Positions 25,499-33,473 of a stretch of DNA of 64,000 nt are shown here, in pieces. Location: the NCBI RefSeq assembly GCF_024171885.1, contig NZ_JAMTCP010000004.1, positions 1 to 64,000 of the forward strand, read 5' to 3'. The notes below the pieces were generated by a model. It saw nothing but the letters and a program-made list of their open reading frames with translations, did not search any database and had not been told where the DNA came from. A program made the translations under genes and the position numbers. Within the stretch, counting starts at the first letter, position 1. Every line of letters starts with the position of its first letter. Source of the stretch: Streptoalloteichus tenebrarius. GTDB taxonomy: Bacteria; Actinomycetota; Actinomycetes; Mycobacteriales; Pseudonocardiaceae.

Positions 25499-26668
25499 AT
25501 GCTCCTGGACCGAAGTATCCGCTCGTTGTTCCCCACGGAGACAGCCTCCCCGCCTTTCGAGGGGCTCGGGGCGTCAGACGCGTGCGAGCCGGTCAGGAGG
25601 CGGTCGCAGGGGAGGACGATGTGGCTGCTCACCCGGCACGACCACGTCGCGGCGATGTTGCGCGACCCCCGGTTCGTCCGCACGCAGCCGGGGCGGTACG
25701 GCGCCTGGTCCGGCACCCTCGACCTGCTCTCCGGGGAGGACGGCAACCACCACGCGTTCCTGCGGCGGCTGATCGCGCCCGCGTTGGCGGCGCGCCAGGT
25801 TCACCGACTCGCACCCCGGGCGCGGTCGTGCGCTGAGAACCTGTTGTCGGCCATCCAGAACCGGGAGTCGGTTGACCTGTACCGGGAGTACTGCCTGCCA
25901 CTCGCCATGACGGTCACCTCGTGGGTGACGGGGTTCCCCACCCACCTGCTCCCCGACAACGCCCGCTGGACCGAGGACTACCTCGGCACACGTGAGTGGA
26001 CCGTCGACGATGCCGCTACCTCCCGCGCCCGCCAGGCGGCCCTGGTCGACGCGGCCATCACGCTGAGGCGCGAGCGGCCGGGACCCGATCTCGTCTCCGA
26101 ACTGGTCGCTCGGTGTGACCAGGGCGAGCTGGGCCAGGACGACCTGCGGATGCTGGTGGCCTCGCTGCACGTCACCGGGCACGTCAAGACGGCGGCGCAG
26201 CTCGGCGCCACCCTCCTGGTCCTGCTCCTGGGACCCGCGGAGACGCGACTCCGGAATCGCGCTCCTCAGGTCGCGGCGGCCACCGTCGAGGAGGTCCTGC
26301 GGCTCGCGCCCGTCCCCCAGAACACCCACCCCCGCCTCGCCACGGAGGACGTCAGCCTCGGCGGGGCGAGGGTGCGCCGAGGAGAGCTGGTCTGCGGCTC
26401 GATCGTGACCGCGAACCAGGACGGCCGGCACGCGACGCGAGGACAGGAACACGCGACCGAACACCTGACCTTCGGCCACGGTCGCCACTTCTGCCCGGGC
26501 GCCCCGCTGGCGAGGCTCGTGCTCCGCGTCGGGGTGACGACCGCGATGCGGTCCCTGGCGGGGCTGGCTCACCGGGTTGACCGGGATGGCCTGGCGTGGT
26601 TGGAGGGGTTCTTCGCCAGGGGCCTCGCGGGGCTGCCCGTCACGCGCGTTACCCACGGTCCACGATGA
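25499..26668 (+). CDS. Cytochrome P450 of the YcaO RiPP cluster
   Basis: The 389-residue protein is a bacterial class I P450. The heme-ligand loop is FGHGRHFCPGAPLARL with Cys332, and the K-helix ExxR is EEVLRLAP. The I-helix oxygen-activation motif, normally AGHETT, is altered to TGHVKTA (residues 226-232): the acidic residue before the conserved Thr is Lys. Similar changes occur in P450s acting on unusual or carrier/peptide substrates. The start at 25499 follows GAGGGAGAG. It lies directly before the precursor genes and, by analogy with polyazole pathways, may hydroxylate a core residue such as Phe, or decarboxylate a terminus (inference). Confidence 0.88.
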   Translation: MLLDRSIRSLFPTETASPPFEGLGASDACEPVRRRSQGRTMWLLTRHDHVAAMLRDPRFVRTQPGRYGAWSGTLDLLSGEDGNHHAFLRRLIAPALAARQVHRLAPRARSCAENLLSAIQNRESVDLYREYCLPLAMTVTSWVTGFPTHLLPDNARWTEDYLGTREWTVDDAATSRARQAALVDAAITLRRERPGPDLVSELVARCDQGELGQDDLRMLVASLHVTGHVKTAAQLGATLLVLLLGPAETRLRNRAPQVAAATVEEVLRLAPVPQNTHPRLATEDVSLGGARVRRGELVCGSIVTANQDGRHATRGQEHATEHLTFGHGRHFCPGAPLARLVLRVGVTTAMRSLAGLAHRVDRDGLAWLEGFFARGLAGLPVTRVTHGPR

Positions 26669-26784
26669 CCGCCCGATGACTGGCAGCGCCACACGCTCTT
26701 TCCGGTCTTCACCTTCGGTTCGCCGGCCCCGACCTCCCGCAACCACGTTTCTGGCCTTCGGTCAGGGAAGGAAAGGAGATCACT

Positions 26785-26898
26785 ATGGACACCACGAGGG
26801 AGATGGAGTTCGAGTTCGAGCGGATGGTTCCTGAGACCGCCGAGCCGGCACCTGTCTGTTCCAGCACCTGTTTCGTGGTCGACGACGAGGAGGAGTGA
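26785..26898 (+). CDS. RiPP precursor peptide 1 (core CSSTC-FVV)
   Basis: A 37-residue peptide with a strong AAAGGAGAT ribosome site. The leader is MDTTREMEFEFERMVPE, followed by TAEPAPV, the heterocyclisable block CSSTC, then FVV and an acidic tail DDEEE. The leader's alternating acidic and aromatic residues are suited to the recognition domain of a YcaO partner. If all five Cys/Ser/Thr are cyclised and oxidised by the following YcaO and SagB enzymes, a contiguous penta-azole results. The acidic tail may be a removable follower (inference). Confidence 0.85.
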   Translation: MDTTREMEFEFERMVPETAEPAPVCSSTCFVVDDEEE

Positions 26899-26990
26899 CC
26901 CGGGGGGCGTGGCTCGGGCCGTCGTTCCCGGGCCTCACCCTCCGGTATTCGGGCTTCTGGCCTTCGGCCAGGGAAGGAAAGGAGATCGCC

Positions 26991-27104
26991 ATGGACGCCA
27001 TGAGGGAGATGGAGTTCGAGTTCGAGCGGATGGTTCCTGAGACCGCCGAGCCCGCGCCTGTCAGTTGTAGCTGCTGTTTCGTGGTCGACGACGAGGCCGA
27101 GTGA
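26991..27104 (+). CDS. RiPP precursor peptide 2 (core SCSCC-FVV)
   Basis: A 37-residue paralogue with leader MDAMREMEFEFERMVPE, TAEPAPV, core block SCSCC, then FVV and the tail DDEAE. The leader differs from copy 1 at only two positions and the FVVDD segment is unchanged, whereas four of the five core positions differ. It has the same GGAAAGGAGATCGCC ribosome context. This pattern of fixed leader, variable heterocycle block and fixed Phe-Val-Val is typical of multi-product RiPP families. Confidence 0.85.
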   Translation: MDAMREMEFEFERMVPETAEPAPVSCSCCFVVDDEAE

Positions 27105-27196
27105 CGCGTGCGGACGTGGCTCGTGCCGTTGCTGCCGGCCGCATCCTCCTGTAACCGCGTTCTTGGCCTTCGGCCAGGGAAGGAAAGGAGATCACC

Positions 27197-27319
27197 ATGG
27201 ACACCACGAGGGAGGCGGAGTTCGAGTTCGAGCGGATGGTTTCTGAGACCGCCGAGCCGGCACCCGCCTGTTCCTGCTGCTGTTTCGTGGTCGACGACGA
27301 GGACGGCGATGACAAGTGA
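27197..27319 (+). CDS. RiPP precursor peptide 3 (core CSCCC-FVV)
   Basis: A 40-residue paralogue: leader MDTTREAEFEFERMVSE, TAEPAPA, core block CSCCC, FVV, and a longer acidic tail DDEDGDDK. Four of the five block residues are Cys, which would favour thiazoles over oxazoles. The tail difference shows that its length is not critical, as expected for a follower that is cut off. It is the last copy before two strong hairpins. Confidence 0.85.
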   Translation: MDTTREAEFEFERMVSETAEPAPACSCCCFVVDDEDGDDK

Positions 27320-27320
27320 A

Positions 27321-27358
27321 CCCTCGCCCGTCACGTCTCCGACGTGGACGGGCGAGGG
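27321..27358 (+). terminator. Hairpin 1 after the precursor genes
   Basis: A perfect 12-bp stem (27321-27332 with 27347-27358) and a 14-base loop begin 2 bp after the third precursor stop. No U-run follows, as is usual in actinomycetes. Probably a terminator or attenuator with the next hairpin. Confidence 0.75.
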
Positions 27359-27363
27359 CTGAC

Positions 27364-27400
27364 GGATCCGCGGGCCAGTACCGCACTGGCCCGCGGATCC
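27364..27400 (+). terminator. Hairpin 2 (16-bp perfect stem)
   Basis: A perfect 16-bp stem (27364-27379 with 27385-27400) and a 5-base loop. It stands between the precursor genes and the YcaO gene on the same strand. It should block most readthrough, so precursors are made in excess over the enzymes, or enzyme expression is conditional. Confidence 0.75.
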
Positions 27401-27459
27401 CTCCCCAGCGAACCACACGAACCTGAGAACTTGACCCACCCGGTATGAGGGAGAGTGGC

Positions 27460-29607
27460 GTGCCTCCAGTTCGGTCAGGTCTGATGCCCCGGGCGGACGT
27501 TCGCATCACGCGGGCGGGCGCGTATGTCTACGTGTGCAGCGGAGACGGCACGTTCCGTCTTCGGCTCGCGGAACAGGAACCCGAGACGGAACCGCCGTCC
27601 GGATGGCAGGCGCTCCCCGAGACGGCACAGCAGGACCTGGCGCGACGGGGACTCCTGGTCAACAGCGCGAACGCGCTCCACCAGCATCCGTCCTATCAGG
27701 ACGTTCCACCTACGCCGACGGCCGTGGTCGTCACCCCCGACGGCCCGGTGGGAGACCTGGTGCGCTCCGCCGTGCGAAAGGCCGGCCTCGGCGTTGCGGA
27801 CGACCACGAGTCCCCCGCGGGCGTCATCGCGCTCTCCCTGTCCACGCCCGACGACGAGATGCGGCGCTGGGCCGACGTCGCGGCCCGCCACCAGGTCCCG
27901 GTCGTCGCGTACCTCTCCACCGTCACCCGCCTGTACCTGGCCGTCCTCCGGCCACCCACGACGGCGTGCCCGCTCTGCGTGGCCCTCCGCATGCGGGCGA
28001 ACCTGCCCGCCCAGGACATCGCCCACCTGCCCCTCGACTCCCTGGTCGGCGGCTGTTCCGACGACCGCTGGCCCACGACCACGGCAGCCGCGTCGCTGGT
28101 GGCACACCACGTCATCCTCGCGCTGCGGGAGACTCCTCCTGGCGAGGCGGGCGGTCCTGGCGAGTTGTGGGAACTCGACCTCGACTCCCTCACGCGGACC
28201 GTCCACCCCCTGCTCCACCTGCCCTTGTGCCCGGGATGCGCTGGCCGGGTCGCCACGCCAGGAGAGGACCTGTTCGCGGAGGAACCCGAGCCCGCGACGG
28301 AGGAGTGTTGGCGGCGGATGTCTCGCGGGGTGGACCCGCTCACCGGGATCGTGGGCGAGGTGCGCCTCATCCGCCTGCCTCGGGGGTGGGACGGCGGCGC
28401 CGGGGGTTCCTGCTGGCTGGGGGTGACCGTCGGTGGCACGGCCACGCGTCGCTTCTCCCCGCTGGCCGCGTCCACCAAGGGCGCGGCGGCCAAGCATGAT
28501 CCCACTCTTGCTCGGGTGTGTGCTCTGGGTGAGGTGTTGGAGCGTTACCCGGCGGGCGTCTATGACCCGGCGAGGTTGGTCCGGGCGACGCTGGCCGAGC
28601 TGGGACCGGCCGCCGTCGACCCCCGCACGCTGCCCCTCGGCTCGGAACGCGAGTACGAGGCGTGTGCCGGAGAGCTGAGCCCGTACGACCCGGACGAGCC
28701 CCTCGACTGGGTCCCCGCCGTCTCCCTGCGCACCCGGGAACAACGCTATCTCCCCGCCTGCGCGGTCTACGTGCCCTATCGTCCGCCCCGGCGCGAAGAA
28801 CGCCTCATGCATCCCATCTCCACCGGCCTGGCCGCCGGCAGCACGGCACGACAGGCGCTGCTCGGGGGTTTGCTGGAGGCCGTCGAACGCGACGCCTTCA
28901 TGATCTTCTGGCTCAACCGGCTCACCCTGCCCACCCTGGATCTCGACTCCCTGCCGCCCGGCCGGGCGCGCGCCGCGGTCGACGCCATCCTGGCCAGGGG
29001 CGTGGACCTCCTCGCCAAGGACATCACCACCGATCTCGGCATTCCCTCGGTGCTGTTGTCCGCGCGTCACCGCACGCCCGACCACCCCTTCCTCGCGGTG
29101 CAGTCGAGCAGGGCGGCGCTGGACTTCGAGACGGCCCTGCTGGGCGCGGCGGCCGAGCTGGAGCTGTCGCTCTCGCAGGTCCCGGTCGCGATCGACAAGA
29201 TGGGCATCCTCGACGACCCGCTCCAGGCCAAGGACATCATGGACTGCGCGACGTTCTACTGCCGCGCGGACCGGCACCAGCACCTCGACTTCCTGCGCGA
29301 AGGTCCGGTCCGGCCGGTCCCCGACACGGTCCTGCGCCACGGGCGTGACGACGTGGAGCGCGTCGTCAACCAGCTCGCCCTCCACGGCTACGAGGCGATC
29401 GCCACCGACATCACGTCGGTCGACGTCGCGGAGTGCGGGGTGCGGAGCGTGCGCAGCGTGGTCCCCGGCCTCCAGCCGATCAGCTTCACCCTGCGGTTCC
29501 GCCGTCTCGGCGGCCCCCGGCTCTATCAGGCGCCGGTGGCCATGGGAGCGCGGAACACGCCCTTGACCGAGGACGAGCTGAACCCGCATCCCGTCCCCCT
29601 GGCCTGA
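27460..29607 (+). CDS. Fused E1-like/YcaO azoline cyclodehydratase
   Basis: The 715-residue protein is a TOMM cyclodehydratase. The first ~290 residues are the E1/ThiF-like partner domain, which normally binds the leader, with a structural zinc site in two CxxC pairs (CPLC 170/173 and CPGC 257/260). The rest is the YcaO domain, with STGLAAGSTARQALLGGLLEAVERDAFMIFW (split here: STGLAAGS, then GLLEAVERDA), the ATP-site glutamates, and a proline-rich end PHPVPLA. It uses ATP to turn Cys/Ser/Thr of the precursors into azolines. GTG at 27460 has GGGAGAG upstream; ATG at 27445 is an alternative. Fusion of both halves is common in thiazole/oxazole RiPP clusters. Confidence 0.9.
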   Translation: MPPVRSGLMPRADVRITRAGAYVYVCSGDGTFRLRLAEQEPETEPPSGWQALPETAQQDLARRGLLVNSANALHQHPSYQDVPPTPTAVVVTPDGPVGDLVRSAVRKAGLGVADDHESPAGVIALSLSTPDDEMRRWADVAARHQVPVVAYLSTVTRLYLAVLRPPTTACPLCVALRMRANLPAQDIAHLPLDSLVGGCSDDRWPTTTAAASLVAHHVILALRETPPGEAGGPGELWELDLDSLTRTVHPLLHLPLCPGCAGRVATPGEDLFAEEPEPATEECWRRMSRGVDPLTGIVGEVRLIRLPRGWDGGAGGSCWLGVTVGGTATRRFSPLAASTKGAAAKHDPTLARVCALGEVLERYPAGVYDPARLVRATLAELGPAAVDPRTLPLGSEREYEACAGELSPYDPDEPLDWVPAVSLRTREQRYLPACAVYVPYRPPRREERLMHPISTGLAAGSTARQALLGGLLEAVERDAFMIFWLNRLTLPTLDLDSLPPGRARAAVDAILARGVDLLAKDITTDLGIPSVLLSARHRTPDHPFLAVQSSRAALDFETALLGAAAELELSLSQVPVAIDKMGILDDPLQAKDIMDCATFYCRADRHQHLDFLREGPVRPVPDTVLRHGRDDVERVVNQLALHGYEAIATDITSVDVAECGVRSVRSVVPGLQPISFTLRFRRLGGPRLYQAPVAMGARNTPLTEDELNPHPVPLA

Positions 29608-29622
29608 GAGGCGGCTACCGCA

Positions 29623-30924
29623 GTGTCACACGAACACGAGGGACGGGACGCTGGCACCGCTCACCCCAGCGTCAGGCACGAGCTGTGCCGTTCACAGGGT
29701 CCACACCACATCCGGGTCACTGGTGTCCTGACACGGCACGGGATCCAGCGCGGCCCTCACGTGGTCACTGTGCGTCAGAACGGAAAGTGGACGATCGAAC
29801 GCGTGCGAGAGGCGACGCCGGATCCTCCGGCTGTCGTCAGCATGGATGACGCGGTGGTGGCTCCCGCGCTGCGGGACGCGCACGTGCATCCCTACTCCGG
29901 CATGGATTTCGCCGCTCTCATCGCCTTCGGTGTCGCCCGCGTCCGGGATCTGGGATCACGACTGGGAGCGGGAGAGCCCCTGCCCCGCCCGGCGGATTGC
30001 GCGGACCCACTGCCCGAGATCGAACTCGGAGGGCCGTTCTTCGACCGCCCCGGGCCGCCTCGCCTGAGCCTGGCGGCCCGGTGGGACTCCGCCGAGGAGT
30101 TGCCCGGACTGTTGGACGACGCGGTGACCCGAGGTGCGCGGTGGATCAAGCTCTACGCGGCTTTCCCCCAGGAGCTGTTCGGCTTCATGGTGCGCGAGGC
30201 CCACCGCCGCGGCCTCCGGGTCGCTCTCCACCCGGCGCCAGGGGGAGCCGAGGCGGCGATCCGCGCCGGCGTCGACGAACTCGAACACCTCGCGTGCCTG
30301 GTCCCCGACGGTGACGGCTCGAAACGCGGCACCCACGTGCTGAACCACCGGTGGGCGCACCGCGATCCCGACGCGCGATGGCCCAATCTTCCGCCGGGAA
30401 CCCGGTTGTGCCCCACTCTCGTGGTCCAGCGCAAGCTGATCGAACACGCCGCCAGCGCATGGGCATTTCCCGGCGTGCCAGGGAACCTGGCGGCGTTCTG
30501 GCGACGCATGCCCACGACCGCCCGGCCCTGGAGCGAGCAGGAGATCGCGTGGGCGCGGGCGGCCGAGCCCCGGATGCACGAGACGCTCCTGCGCCTCGCC
30601 GACTCCGGGGTCACGCTTGTGGTCGGGAGCGACACCCCGAACCCGGGAGTGCTGCCGGGGCAGGGGCTGTGGGAGGAGATGTGTCTCCTCGTCCGTGCCG
30701 GGATCGATCCCGCGCTGGTCTTCTGGTCGACGTGCGTCAGACCGCCGGCGTGGCCGGCCTCAGGCGACGACCCCCTCATGTTCCTGTCCCTGCCCTCGGT
30801 CCGGTCGTTCCTCGCGGGGGAGCCCGGCCCTGTCGCCCCGGTTCTCGCCACCCTGCTGCGTGGTTGCGTGTTCGTCCCGAATGGCGCCGGTGTGTCCGAG
30901 AGCGTGTCCCAGGAGGCGCGATGA
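29623..30924 (+). CDS. Imidazolonepropionase-like amidohydrolase
   Basis: The 433-residue protein is a metal-dependent amidohydrolase. Seen are the HxH metal site in LRDAHVHPYSGMD, the candidate carbamylated Lys in ARWIKLYAAF, His in LRVALHPAP, His in DELEHLACL, and the final Asp in VVGSDTPNP. In bottromycin-type RiPP pathways a related amidohydrolase removes the follower or locks in a macroamidine, so this enzyme may act on the acidic tail of the precursors (inference). It starts 15 bp after the YcaO gene with GTG at 29623 and overlaps the next start (ATGA). The first 75 residues are not conserved-looking. Confidence 0.82.
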   Translation: MSHEHEGRDAGTAHPSVRHELCRSQGPHHIRVTGVLTRHGIQRGPHVVTVRQNGKWTIERVREATPDPPAVVSMDDAVVAPALRDAHVHPYSGMDFAALIAFGVARVRDLGSRLGAGEPLPRPADCADPLPEIELGGPFFDRPGPPRLSLAARWDSAEELPGLLDDAVTRGARWIKLYAAFPQELFGFMVREAHRRGLRVALHPAPGGAEAAIRAGVDELEHLACLVPDGDGSKRGTHVLNHRWAHRDPDARWPNLPPGTRLCPTLVVQRKLIEHAASAWAFPGVPGNLAAFWRRMPTTARPWSEQEIAWARAAEPRMHETLLRLADSGVTLVVGSDTPNPGVLPGQGLWEEMCLLVRAGIDPALVFWSTCVRPPAWPASGDDPLMFLSLPSVRSFLAGEPGPVAPVLATLLRGCVFVPNGAGVSESVSQEAR

Positions 30925-32024
30925 CGACGAAGTATCAGCGCAATCCCTGGCTGTACCCGGAATGGGCCGCTGACGGCCGGCTGGCGGTGACGGACGCCCG
31001 AGACGGGCGCACCTTCGCCGTGACACCGGCCGTGATGGAGTTGCTCGGCCGGCTGGCGCGCCCCCTGCCCGCCTCCGCCCTGGCCAACGGCTCGGCCACC
31101 CGGGCCGCGGAGCTGCTTGACCGGATGGCCGCCGCCGGCCTCGTCCACGTCACCAACGGCACCGAGGACCAGAGGAACACCGAGGACACAGGGGAGCCGG
31201 AGGACCCCGCGGGCACGTGGACGGCGTGTGAGCTGGCGCTGCACACCCAGGTGGCCCGGCGCGGCGGCCCGCTCACGTCGGTCCGGCTCAAGGACATCCC
31301 GCCCGCCCGCCTCACCCACCCCGAAGCCTCGGAGGTCATCTCCCTCGGCGAGGACACCAGGGAGGAGGAGGCCGGCGGCCCGCTCCCCGAGGTGTTGCGC
31401 GCCCGCCGCAGCATCCGTGACTATCTCGACCGGCCGCTGAGCAGACAGCAGCTCGCCACGTTCCTCCACCGGGCGGCCCGGGTCCGCGCCCGGCTGGCGC
31501 CGGAACGCATCCAGATCACCCGCCGACCCAGCCCCTCCGGCGGCGCCCGCCACAGCATCGAGCTTTACGTCGTCGCACGGGACGTCAGCGGACTCGCGCC
31601 GGGCGCCTACCACTACGACCCCTTCGACCACCGCCTGGAGCGGCTCGCGGCGTGGAGCGGGGAGTTGGCCGAACTCCAGCGGAAGCTCATCACCGTCGCC
31701 ACGCTCGTCGACCGCCCGCCCCAGGTCAGTCTCTACCTGGCCTCGTGCTTCCGTCGCACCCGGTGCAAGTACCGGGCCAGCGCGCTCTACACGATCTACT
31801 GCGACGTCGGGTGTCTGCTCCAGACCATGTACCTGGTGGCGACCGACCTCGGCCTCGCGCCGTGCGCGACCGCCGTCCTGGAGTCGCCGATCTCCCCGTC
31901 GTTCCTGCGCCCGCACGCGAACGACCTGATCCACGTGGGCAACTTCGCCCTGGGCATCCCCGATCCCGACGAACCCACGAGCCCCCAGGTTCTTCCGCTC
32001 GACAGGACGAAGGAGCAGGCGTGA
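30921..32024 (+). CDS. SagB/ThcOx-type azoline dehydrogenase
   Basis: The 367-residue protein is an FMN-dependent nitroreductase-fold enzyme of the SagB type that would oxidise azolines to azoles. An amino-terminal wing (1-150) carries an acidic insertion NTEDTGEPEDPAGT. The flavin domain follows: LRARRSIRDYLDRPLSRQQLATFLHRAAR, RPSPSGGARHSIELYVVARDVSGLAPGAYHYDP (read as several short motifs), then CDVGCLLQTMYLVATDLGLAPC. The ATG overlaps the amidohydrolase stop by 4 bp, showing translational coupling. Presence of this enzyme argues for aromatic thiazoles and oxazoles rather than azolines. Confidence 0.88.
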   Translation: MTTKYQRNPWLYPEWAADGRLAVTDARDGRTFAVTPAVMELLGRLARPLPASALANGSATRAAELLDRMAAAGLVHVTNGTEDQRNTEDTGEPEDPAGTWTACELALHTQVARRGGPLTSVRLKDIPPARLTHPEASEVISLGEDTREEEAGGPLPEVLRARRSIRDYLDRPLSRQQLATFLHRAARVRARLAPERIQITRRPSPSGGARHSIELYVVARDVSGLAPGAYHYDPFDHRLERLAAWSGELAELQRKLITVATLVDRPPQVSLYLASCFRRTRCKYRASALYTIYCDVGCLLQTMYLVATDLGLAPCATAVLESPISPSFLRPHANDLIHVGNFALGIPDPDEPTSPQVLPLDRTKEQA

Positions 32025-33091
32025 ACAGTCCCCACACCGAGCCCCGGGCAGAAGACGCCGCCCGCGATGATGTCGCTGACCACCAGCAGCATGTGTTCCA
32101 ACTGCTGTTCGGGCATGTCGGGTCGAAGGCGGTGCACGTCGCCGTGCGCCTCCGCATCCCCGAGATCCTGGGCGACCATGCGATGAGCGTCGAGGAACTG
32201 GCGGAAAGGAGCGGGGCACAGCCCGCCACACTCGCGCGGTTGTTGCGCGCTCTCGGAATCTTCGGCCTGACCAGGCGAACTGGCGATGGCCACGTCGCCC
32301 TCACCGACAGCGGCGCGCTCCTTCGACCCGACGTCCCCGGGAGCGTCCAGGGCGAGGTGTTGCTCTTCGCTGACGAGTCCGTGTGGCAGGCCTGGAACGG
32401 ACTGGAGGACGCGATACGGGACGGCAAACCCGCCTTCGACCGGATCTTCGGCTGCGACTTCTACACCCACCTGTGTCGCCACCCCGCCCTGGAAGCCGTG
32501 TTCAACCAGGGTTTCGCCAGGCAGGCGCGCGAGTTCGGACGCCAGGTCGCCGACATCTATGACTTCTCCCGCGTCCGCACCGTGGTTGACGTGGGCGGCG
32601 GTGACGGCGTCTTCCTCACCGAGATCCTCGCTCGACATCGTCATCTTCATGGTGTCCTGGCGGACCTGCGCGCCGAGGCCGAGACGACGCGGGACACCGT
32701 GCGCGACGCCGGCGTCGAGGCTCGGTGCACGCTCACCACCTGCGACTTCCTCAGCTCGGTGCCATCGGGCGGAGACCTCTACGTGACGCGGAACGTCATC
32801 CGCGACTGGGGTGACGAGACCGCGACGACGATCCTGCGCAACTGCCGTCGCGACCTCCGGTCCGGTGGCCGGCTCCTGCTCGTCGAACCCGTCTGCGTGG
32901 AGACACCCCTTCCCTCGGCGAGACAGGCCGCGGAGGACCTGCTCGGGCTCGTCCTCACCGGTGGTCGCCTCCGCACCGAGAACGAGTACCGAACGATCCT
33001 GACTCGTGCCGGATGGACTCTCGACCGCGTGACGCCTCTCGAATCCAGTGATTACCACATCCTCGAAGCGTCACCCTCGCCCGAAGACTGA
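32021..33091 (+). CDS. SAM-dependent O-methyltransferase
   Basis: The 356-residue protein is a plant-type O-methyltransferase with an amino-terminal winged dimerisation domain (FGHVGSKAVHVAVRLRIPEIL... LARLLRALGIFGL) and a Rossmann domain with the SAM motif VVDVGGGDGVFLTEIL. The family's catalytic His is replaced in RNVIRDWGDE (usually HVLHDWDDE). Methyltransferases of this type act on hydroxyl or carboxyl groups of natural products. GTGA overlap with the dehydrogenase marks it as the last gene of the RiPP operon. It may methylate a hydroxylated core residue made by the P450 (inference). Confidence 0.85.
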   Translation: MNSPHTEPRAEDAARDDVADHQQHVFQLLFGHVGSKAVHVAVRLRIPEILGDHAMSVEELAERSGAQPATLARLLRALGIFGLTRRTGDGHVALTDSGALLRPDVPGSVQGEVLLFADESVWQAWNGLEDAIRDGKPAFDRIFGCDFYTHLCRHPALEAVFNQGFARQAREFGRQVADIYDFSRVRTVVDVGGGDGVFLTEILARHRHLHGVLADLRAEAETTRDTVRDAGVEARCTLTTCDFLSSVPSGGDLYVTRNVIRDWGDETATTILRNCRRDLRSGGRLLLVEPVCVETPLPSARQAAEDLLGLVLTGGRLRTENEYRTILTRAGWTLDRVTPLESSDYHILEASPSPED

Positions 33092-33473
33092 GCAGAACCC
33101 GCACCACCCCAGCCACGGTCATCGCTCTCTCCACTGTGGACAGTCGAAAGAGGTTTCACGAAGCCGATCTCGGCTCGGAGCGGGGACCTCGTGATCTTCT
33201 ACCTTTCCTTGTTCAGTGCTGTGTGGACATGGTGACGTCACTCGTGTCGCGCGCTCCATGAGCCGTCGTGATCCCTGGCTTTCACTCGAAGTGAGGACGT
33301 GGAACGCCGGCGCGGCCGCGTCGCGCCGTTGATAGCATCTGCCCGGACGGTTCCCCGACACTCCCGGCCGCTGTGCGAGCGATTCTCGTGAACCCCGGTG
33401 GAGGCAGGATGAGGGGCTGCTTGTTGGTTCTGCTCGCGGGGATGTCGTTTCCTGGCAGACCCCGGGACGTGGC
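33092..33473. other. Boundary spacer between the two clusters
   Basis: A 380-bp stretch without a gene. It contains the palindrome TCCACTGTGGA at 33130-33140 and a mildly AT-richer segment (33160-33230) likely to hold the promoter of the nucleoside cluster. No terminator hairpin is obvious. Confidence 0.45.

Larger units (their letters stand above)
26751..27319 (+). repeat. 206-bp tandem repeat carrying three precursor genes
   Basis: Three direct repeats with start codons exactly 206 bp apart (26785, 26991, 27197). Each begins with a near-identical block CTTCGG(C/T)CAGGGAAGGAAAGGAGATC, contains one small gene, and differs mainly in the codons of the core peptide and in the inter-gene filler. 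The arrangement shows recent duplication with selective change of the core. Confidence 0.9.

Noticed and set aside
26783-27439. Minus-strand frame across the precursor repeats
   Set aside because: It repeats because the DNA repeats; the plus-strand peptides have ribosome sites and RiPP character.
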